Below, piece by piece: positions 6,542 to 10,727 of a stretch of 10,727 nt of DNA. Origin of the DNA: an uncultured Streptococcus sp. Lineage in GTDB: Bacteria; Bacillota; Bacilli; Lactobacillales; Streptococcaceae. Position 1 is the first letter of the stretch. Every line of letters begins with the position of its first letter. Location of the stretch: assembly GCF_959025735.1 (NCBI RefSeq), contig NZ_CAUFJQ010000062.1:1-10727 (forward strand), written 5' to 3'. The translations under genes and the position numbers were made by a program. The notes under the pieces are model-generated. The model worked only from the letters and a program-made list of their open reading frames with translations. It was not told the DNA's origin and made no database searches.

Positions 6542-6566
6542 AGAGGAGAAAGAAAAGGAGGGCCTT

Positions 6567-7484
6567 ATGAAAAGCGAAGTAAATGCGAAGCAGAGCAAAT
6601 TTAAGAAAAATATTCCTTTATATGTGCTGCTCCTGCCATCGATTATTTTATTGATTTTATTTGCCTATATCCCTATGGCGGGTCTAGTCATCGCTTTTAA
6701 AGATTACTCTCCCGCTACTGGGATATTTGGAAGTCCTTGGGCTGGTCTCAAGTATTTTAACCAGTTCTTCTCATCCTTCCAATTTGCGACAACCATGAAG
6801 AATACCTTGAAAATTTCTATTTACAGTATTCTGGTTGGTTTTCCCTTGCCGATTGTTCTAGCCATTATTTGCAACCAGATTCGTGTGGGCAAGTTCAAAA
6901 AAGTCTTTCAAGTAACGACTTATTTGCCTCATTTTATCTCGACCATGGTCATGTGTGGGATGATTATTCTCTTTCTCTCCCCAAGTAGTGGACTGTTAGC
7001 CAATGTCCTCAAATTGGTTGGCTTAAAGATGCCTGCCCTCTTATCTAAACCAGGTAGCTTTGCGGGTGTCTATGTCTGGAGCGATGTCTGGCAACATATC
7101 GGTTGGGATAGTATCATCTATCTAGCCGCTTTATCAGCCATTGATCCAACCTTTTATGAAGCAGCGACCATGGACGGGGCGAGTCGATTGCAAAAAATCC
7201 GTCATATTGACTTACCCTTACTGTTACCAACGGCGATGATTCTCTTGATTCTCAGAGCAGGAAGCCTTCTCAGTGTTGGTTTTGAAAAGGTCTTGCTCTT
7301 GCAAAATCCACTTAATCTGGCAGGAAGTGAAATCATTTCGACCTATGTCTACAAAGTGGGGATGATTAATTTCCAATATAGTTATTCGACAGCGATCGGT
7401 CTCTTTAATACCTTGGTCAACTTGATCATCTTATTGTCGGTCAATTGGTTTGCGAAACGCTATACCAAGACGGGATTGTTCTAG
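6567..7484 (+). CDS. CUT1 carbohydrate ABC transporter permease, LplB class
   Basis: One of two membrane subunits of a binding-protein-dependent oligosaccharide importer. The protein has 305 residues and about six membrane helices (roughly 16-41, 78-103, 115-138, 165-190, 218-236 and 272-295). The cytoplasmic loop that contacts the ATPase carries the EAA motif at 198-217, YEAATMDGASRLQKIRHIDLP. The N-terminal pattern LLLPSIILLILFAYIPMAG and the ending KRYTKTGLF are typical of the LplB/YteP branch, whose partners are large binding proteins of about 500 residues, as found here. It starts at an ATG five bases after AAGGAGGG and is the first gene of the operon, which is divergent from the kinase. 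No ATPase gene is near, so a shared MsmK-type ATPase is expected. The substrate is not known. Confidence 0.92.
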   Translation: MKSEVNAKQSKFKKNIPLYVLLLPSIILLILFAYIPMAGLVIAFKDYSPATGIFGSPWAGLKYFNQFFSSFQFATTMKNTLKISIYSILVGFPLPIVLAIICNQIRVGKFKKVFQVTTYLPHFISTMVMCGMIILFLSPSSGLLANVLKLVGLKMPALLSKPGSFAGVYVWSDVWQHIGWDSIIYLAALSAIDPTFYEAATMDGASRLQKIRHIDLPLLLPTAMILLILRAGSLLSVGFEKVLLLQNPLNLAGSEIISTYVYKVGMINFQYSYSTAIGLFNTLVNLIILLSVNWFAKRYTKTGLF

Positions 7485-7499
7485 AAAGGAGGAGGAATT

Positions 7500-8396
7500 G
7501 TGAAATTGTTTCAACATGCTAGAAAGACCAAGTCGGAAATCCTCTTTGATGTTTTTATCTATGGTCTAGCGATTTGCTTGATTCTGTTGATTGTCTACCC
7601 TTTGTGGTTTGTCATTATTGCCTCCTTCAGTAATCCGTCTGATGTGGCAACTGGTAAGGTTTGGTTTATCCCGAGGGAATGGCGACTAGATGGCTATCAA
7701 CGCTTGATTGAGCAACCTTTGTTTCTAAAGAGCTATCTCAACACCATCCTCTACACGGTTGTAGGGACCATCGTTGCCCTGGTCATTAATATCCCAGCTG
7801 GTTACGCCTTGTCGCGAAAGGACCTCTTTGCTAAGAAATGGGTCAGTGTCTTCTTTATCGTTCCCATGTTTGTCTCTGGGGGCTTGATTCCCATTTATTT
7901 GACAGTGAAACAAATGGGATTAGTCGACACCTTCTGGGTGATGGTCGTACCGTTTGCAGTATCTCCTTACAATATCGTTGTAGCTCGGACTTTCTTTAAC
8001 AATAGTATTCCAGAAGGGATGTGGGAAGCTGCCCAGATAGATGGTTGTGGAACCATTCATTACTTCAGAAAGATCGTGCTCCCCTTGTCCAAGGCTATTA
8101 TTGCCGTTATTGGACTTTGGACAGCAGTAGGGATCTGGAATTCTTGGTTCAATGCTCTGATTTATTTGACCAATGAAAATCTTCAACCCCTGCAACTGAT
8201 CCTGCGCCGTCTCTTAATTAGTAATCAAATGTTGCAATCGCAAGCAACAGGGGAGGTAGCTTCTGACCTCCGTATTAAGGCTGATATGATGAAATATGCA
8301 GCCATCGTTATCTCAACAGCACCGATTATGATGCTGTATCCATTCGTCCAAAAATACTTTAATCAAGGTGTCATGATAGGTGCCTTGAAAGAATAG
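7500..8396 (+). CDS. CUT1 carbohydrate ABC transporter permease, LplC class
   Basis: The second membrane subunit of the same importer, 298 residues. Membrane helices lie at about 16-41, 80-104, 113-136, 145-166, 196-216 and 265-284. The EAA loop is at 176-195, WEAAQIDGCGTIHYFRKIVLP. The C-terminus (PFVQKYFNQGVMIGALKE) is the usual LplC/YtcP ending, including the typical GxxxGALKE. The start codon is GTG, 15 bases after the previous stop; an almost perfect AAAGGAGG (7485-7492) seven bases upstream and the lack of a nearby alternative ATG support it. The short spacing on both sides indicates one transcript with its neighbours. With the first permease it forms the heterodimeric pore; the identity of the pair is secure, the transported sugar is not. 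Confidence 0.92.
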   Translation: MKLFQHARKTKSEILFDVFIYGLAICLILLIVYPLWFVIIASFSNPSDVATGKVWFIPREWRLDGYQRLIEQPLFLKSYLNTILYTVVGTIVALVINIPAGYALSRKDLFAKKWVSVFFIVPMFVSGGLIPIYLTVKQMGLVDTFWVMVVPFAVSPYNIVVARTFFNNSIPEGMWEAAQIDGCGTIHYFRKIVLPLSKAIIAVIGLWTAVGIWNSWFNALIYLTNENLQPLQLILRRLLISNQMLQSQATGEVASDLRIKADMMKYAAIVISTAPIMMLYPFVQKYFNQGVMIGALKE

Positions 8397-8405
8397 GAGA
8401 AGATC

Positions 8406-9968
8406 ATGAAAAACAGGAAATTTGCCTATCTGCTCCTTGGAGCAGCTGCTTTAGCTGGCTTGACGGCTTGTGGAGCTTCCACAAATAAATCAAGCAATGA
8501 CAAGAATGATGGAAATACCTTCAAGATCACGACCGTTCGTTGGTCGGATTGGGGGGAAGACTATCACAAAGGTTTTCTAGATGATTCAGCCAAGGAATCA
8601 GGTATCAAGATCAAATGGGATACCATGGTGGCTGCAGACTGGTCGGATAAGAAATCTGTCCTTGTAGCCAGTGGAGATTTACCAGACGCTTTCTTGGGAT
8701 CCAATGCCTTCACGGATTCTGAAATCGCTCAGAACCAAAACATGTTCATTCCATTGGAAGACTTGATCAAGGATAATATGCCCAACTTGAACAAGGCCTT
8801 TGAAAAAGAACCAAAATTAAAAGCCATGGTGACCAACCCAGATGGTCATATTTACAGCCTGCCTAAGAAATTACCAATGCGGCCAATTGTCGGCAACCAG
8901 CTCTTTATTAATAAGAAATGGTTGGACAACCTTGGCTTGAAGATGCCGGAAACCTATGATGAATTGGTGACTGTTTTACAAGCCTTCAAGGACAAGGATG
9001 CTAATGGCAATGGCGATGTCAATGATGAAATTCCATTTGGCTCTGGTAACTTTGATCCGACCTTCTCTTATATCTTGCCATTCAACAACCGTCTGGGCGG
9101 AGACAATACCTATGAAATGTCCGTCAAAGATGGCAAACCGGTCTACCTCCGGACGGAAGAAAGTTATAAACAAGGGATAGCGGCGATGCATGAAGCTTAC
9201 AAGAAAGGCTTGATCGACCCTGAACTCTTTACAGAAGATACCTCTATGTCTGTTGCCAAACGGATGGACAAGGGAGTGGCGCGTGTCGGTGTGTCAAGTG
9301 GTTGGACAGCAGATGCAACCTTCGGCCAACATGCCAGCGAATATGCTCCTCTGCCAGCATTGAAAGGCCCAGATGGCAAACAATATGTCATTTCTGACCC
9401 AGATCATTTGAACTATGGACGCAATGAAATCTTGATCACGAATAAGTGCAAGGACCCTGCAAAATTGCTCAAATGGTTGGATAAATTCTACACGGATGAT
9501 GCCAGCATTCAAAACTTCTATGGATCCTTTGGCATTGCGACTGAAAAAGATGGTGCCAAGTACAAGGTTTTGGCTCCAAAAGATGGTAAATCTGCCGATG
9601 AATGGGCTTGGATCAATTCCCTTCGTGACTTTGGACCAAAATATGTGTCAGATGATATCAATAGTCATGTCGACATCGACCAAACGCAAGGTGATGGCCT
9701 CAAATTGAAGATGGACAAAGAATTGAAACAATACGCTTTGCCAGCATATCCAAATGTCATCTACTCTCAAGAAGAATTGAACAAATTGTCCTCTATTTAT
9801 GTCGATATCAACTCCTATGTTACCCAACAAGCTTCTAAATGGGTTGTCGAAGGGGGCGTCGAAAAGGATTGGGACGATTACAAAGCAACCTTGAAGAAGA
9901 TGGGCATTGATGACTTTATGAAGATTCAACAGGATGCCTATGATCGTTACCAAAAAGAAGTGAAGTAA
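8406..9968 (+). CDS. Lipoprotein solute-binding protein of CUT1 importer, LplA class
   Basis: This surface-anchored sugar-binding protein delivers the substrate to the two permeases. Of its 520 residues, the first 21 form a lipoprotein signal peptide ending in the lipobox LTAC, with Cys22 as the lipid-modified residue. A Ser/Asn/Lys-rich linker follows (about 24-38). The mature part is a long cluster-D type binding protein, much larger than maltose-binding proteins. Residues 196-208 (DKDANGNGDVNDE) form an EF-hand-like loop with Asp196, Asp198, Asn200, Asn202 and Asp204 as likely calcium ligands, as in alginate-binding AlgQ1/AlgQ2 and similar proteins. The ribosome site AGGAGA (8395-8400) overlaps the preceding stop codon. 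The aromatic residues scattered through the protein fit carbohydrate binding. The exact glycan cannot be read from sequence; a host oligosaccharide is a guess from the YesMN context. Confidence 0.93.
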   Translation: MKNRKFAYLLLGAAALAGLTACGASTNKSSNDKNDGNTFKITTVRWSDWGEDYHKGFLDDSAKESGIKIKWDTMVAADWSDKKSVLVASGDLPDAFLGSNAFTDSEIAQNQNMFIPLEDLIKDNMPNLNKAFEKEPKLKAMVTNPDGHIYSLPKKLPMRPIVGNQLFINKKWLDNLGLKMPETYDELVTVLQAFKDKDANGNGDVNDEIPFGSGNFDPTFSYILPFNNRLGGDNTYEMSVKDGKPVYLRTEESYKQGIAAMHEAYKKGLIDPELFTEDTSMSVAKRMDKGVARVGVSSGWTADATFGQHASEYAPLPALKGPDGKQYVISDPDHLNYGRNEILITNKCKDPAKLLKWLDKFYTDDASIQNFYGSFGIATEKDGAKYKVLAPKDGKSADEWAWINSLRDFGPKYVSDDINSHVDIDQTQGDGLKLKMDKELKQYALPAYPNVIYSQEELNKLSSIYVDINSYVTQQASKWVVEGGVEKDWDDYKATLKKMGIDDFMKIQQDAYDRYQKEVK

Positions 9969-9996
9969 TAGGGGTCTAAATGGATTCAAGTAAGTA

Positions 9997-10021
9997 ACTC
10001 AGGGGCGTAAAGCCCCTGAGT
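9997..10021 (+). promoter_or_regulatory. Intercistronic stem-loop after the binding-protein gene
   Basis: ACTCAGGGGC (9997-10006) pairs perfectly with GCCCCTGAGT (10012-10021) around GTAAA. This is a stable GC-rich 10-bp hairpin 28 bases after the stop. No U run follows, so full termination is unlikely. Such hairpins after binding-protein genes commonly protect the upstream mRNA from 3' decay or reduce downstream expression, so that binding protein exceeds the other products. Confidence 0.7.
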
Positions 10022-10039
10022 GCTTCCCTAGAGGAAGTA
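10021..10039 (+). promoter_or_regulatory. Second small stem-loop in the same gap
   Basis: TGCTTCC (10021-10027) can pair with GGAAGTA (10033-10039), including one G-U pair, around CTAGA. It shares base 10021 with the first hairpin, so the two could stack or compete for that base. It has no U run. Whether it matters is uncertain. Confidence 0.35.
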
Positions 10040-10072
10040 GCAGAAATTGAGATGAAGAACAAGGAGAAGAAG

Positions 10073-10711
10073 ATGCAAAAATTATTTTCATTGGAGGGAC
10101 GCTTGGTCAAGACCTTGACCCGGTTTACGGACATTATTATCTTGAACACCTTGTTTATCGTTTGCTGTCTTCCGATTCTCACGATCGGTGCATCACTTAC
10201 GGCTTTAGCAACCATGTGGCACCGCTTGTTGAAAGGGGAAGATACGGATCTCGTCTTTCATTTTTTCCGTCTCTTTCGCACCAATTTCAAGCAAGCGACG
10301 GTGATTTGGCTGACTTGTCTAGGACTATCAGCCCTTCTTTATCTGGATTACTGTCTTTTTTCAAATACGGCCTTCTTAAGTGAGTATGGGATTTGGATCT
10401 TGCTTCCCTTTATCGTCCTTCTATGTGGAGGGATGACCTTGATCTTCCCTTATATCGGCCTCTTTGAAGATCCTACAAGAAAGGTCTGTCTGAATAGTTT
10501 CCTCATTGCTCTCTTAAATCCTATTCAAACCATCTTTCTTGTCTTCTTCAATCTAGCAGTAGTTTATATCAGTCTTAGTAGTCCTGAACGGTTACTGACA
10601 GCTATTTATCTCTTTACCTTTGGTGGTTTTGCTCTTTGGAGCTTCTTGAATGTTCGACAGACCGATCAGATCTTTTCAAGGATCCAAGAAGGAGAAATCT
10701 TTGAAAAATAA
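10073..10711 (+). CDS. YesL/DUF624-family membrane protein
   Basis: A 212-residue polytopic membrane protein. The N-terminus MQKLFSLEGRL, then ILNTLFIVCCLPILTIGASLTAL at about 24-45, is the characteristic DUF624/YesL opening. About five membrane helices are seen (20-46, 75-97, 105-128, 140-167 and 172-193). The family has no established biochemical role; its members regularly sit beside YesMN regulators and LplABC-type importers, as here. An upstream ATG at 10052 is in frame and would add seven charged residues, but AAGGAG (10061-10066) is six bases before the ATG at 10073 and the family opening starts there, so the shorter form is chosen. It follows the stem-loops and probably shares the transporter transcript at a lower level. 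A helper role for the importer is only inference. Confidence 0.85.
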   Translation: MQKLFSLEGRLVKTLTRFTDIIILNTLFIVCCLPILTIGASLTALATMWHRLLKGEDTDLVFHFFRLFRTNFKQATVIWLTCLGLSALLYLDYCLFSNTAFLSEYGIWILLPFIVLLCGGMTLIFPYIGLFEDPTRKVCLNSFLIALLNPIQTIFLVFFNLAVVYISLSSPERLLTAIYLFTFGGFALWSFLNVRQTDQIFSRIQEGEIFEK

Positions 10712-10727
10712 GGTCAAGCAAGTGGGA
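10701..10727 (+). CDS. Possible start of a further operon gene, cut by the window edge
   Basis: AAGGAG at 10689-10694 lies six bases before a TTG at 10701, and the frame stays open to the window end (predicted MKNKVKQVG). It would overlap the previous gene by 11 bases, a usual arrangement for coupled genes. Only nine codons are visible, so the product cannot be named. The ribosome site could also serve a start outside the window. Confidence 0.35.

Noticed and set aside
6372..6566. Riboswitch or small RNA in the divergent region
   Set aside because: No aptamer-like core or strong terminator hairpin is visible; the content is explained by two promoters, cre and operator-like boxes.
9648..9989. 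Antisense open frame of 113 codons over the binding-protein gene
   Set aside because: It is opposite a strongly coding lipoprotein gene, has no recognisable domain and looks like a frame shadow.
10052..10072. Longer start of the YesL-type gene
   Set aside because: It would add only a charged stretch, part of which is the ribosome site of the better start at 10073.
1..10727. CRISPR array, tRNA, rRNA, phage or transposase genes
   Set aside because: I found no regular spacer-repeat pattern, no cloverleaf-like stretch and no coding frame with such motifs.

Overview
The window looks like the chromosome of a streptococcus of the mitis/sanguinis group. This rests on the gene order (GAF-type methionine sulfoxide reductase, dnaX, small DUF3272 membrane protein), on extended -10 promoters placed almost on the start codon, on a stem-loop repeat that I recognise from intergenic regions of oral streptococci, and on moderate GC content. 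The species cannot be fixed from the sequence alone.

Left part (1-3180, + strand): the 3' end of a DUF1275/YoaK-like membrane protein; an intergenic stretch with a 175-bp repeat whose ends are imperfect inverted repeats; then a housekeeping block. That block holds a free methionine-(R)-sulfoxide reductase (fRMsr), dnaX (DNA polymerase III gamma/tau, start overlapping the fRMsr stop by one base) and a 65-residue DUF3272 protein. Both fRMsr and the DUF3272 gene appear to be read from leaderless mRNAs. A strong hairpin that can terminate in both directions closes the block.

Right part (3179-10727): a sugar-sensing and uptake module. On the - strand a YesM-type sensor kinase and a YesN-type (AraC output) response regulator overlap by 20 bases. 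Divergent from them, on the + strand, lies an operon for two CUT1 permeases (LplB/LplC class), a large lipoprotein solute-binding protein (LplA class) and a YesL/DUF624 membrane protein. A further gene may begin at the right edge.

The 195-bp divergent control region is compact. It has a consensus-perfect catabolite responsive element (cre) lying on the -35 of the kinase promoter. It also has spaced GAAAAGT-like repeats just upstream of the transporter operon promoter, whose -10 is good but whose -35 is not recognisable; this fits activation by the neighbouring AraC-type regulator. No ATPase is encoded here, so the transporter probably uses a shared MsmK/RafK-type ATPase encoded elsewhere.

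Working model (inference): an outside glycan signal is sensed by the kinase, the regulator is phosphorylated and switches on the importer, and CcpA shuts the sensor genes off when preferred sugar is present. YesMN-type systems in pneumococcus (TCS07) are linked to host-glycan use, so a host-derived oligosaccharide is a reasonable guess. No glycoside hydrolase lies in the window to settle the substrate.
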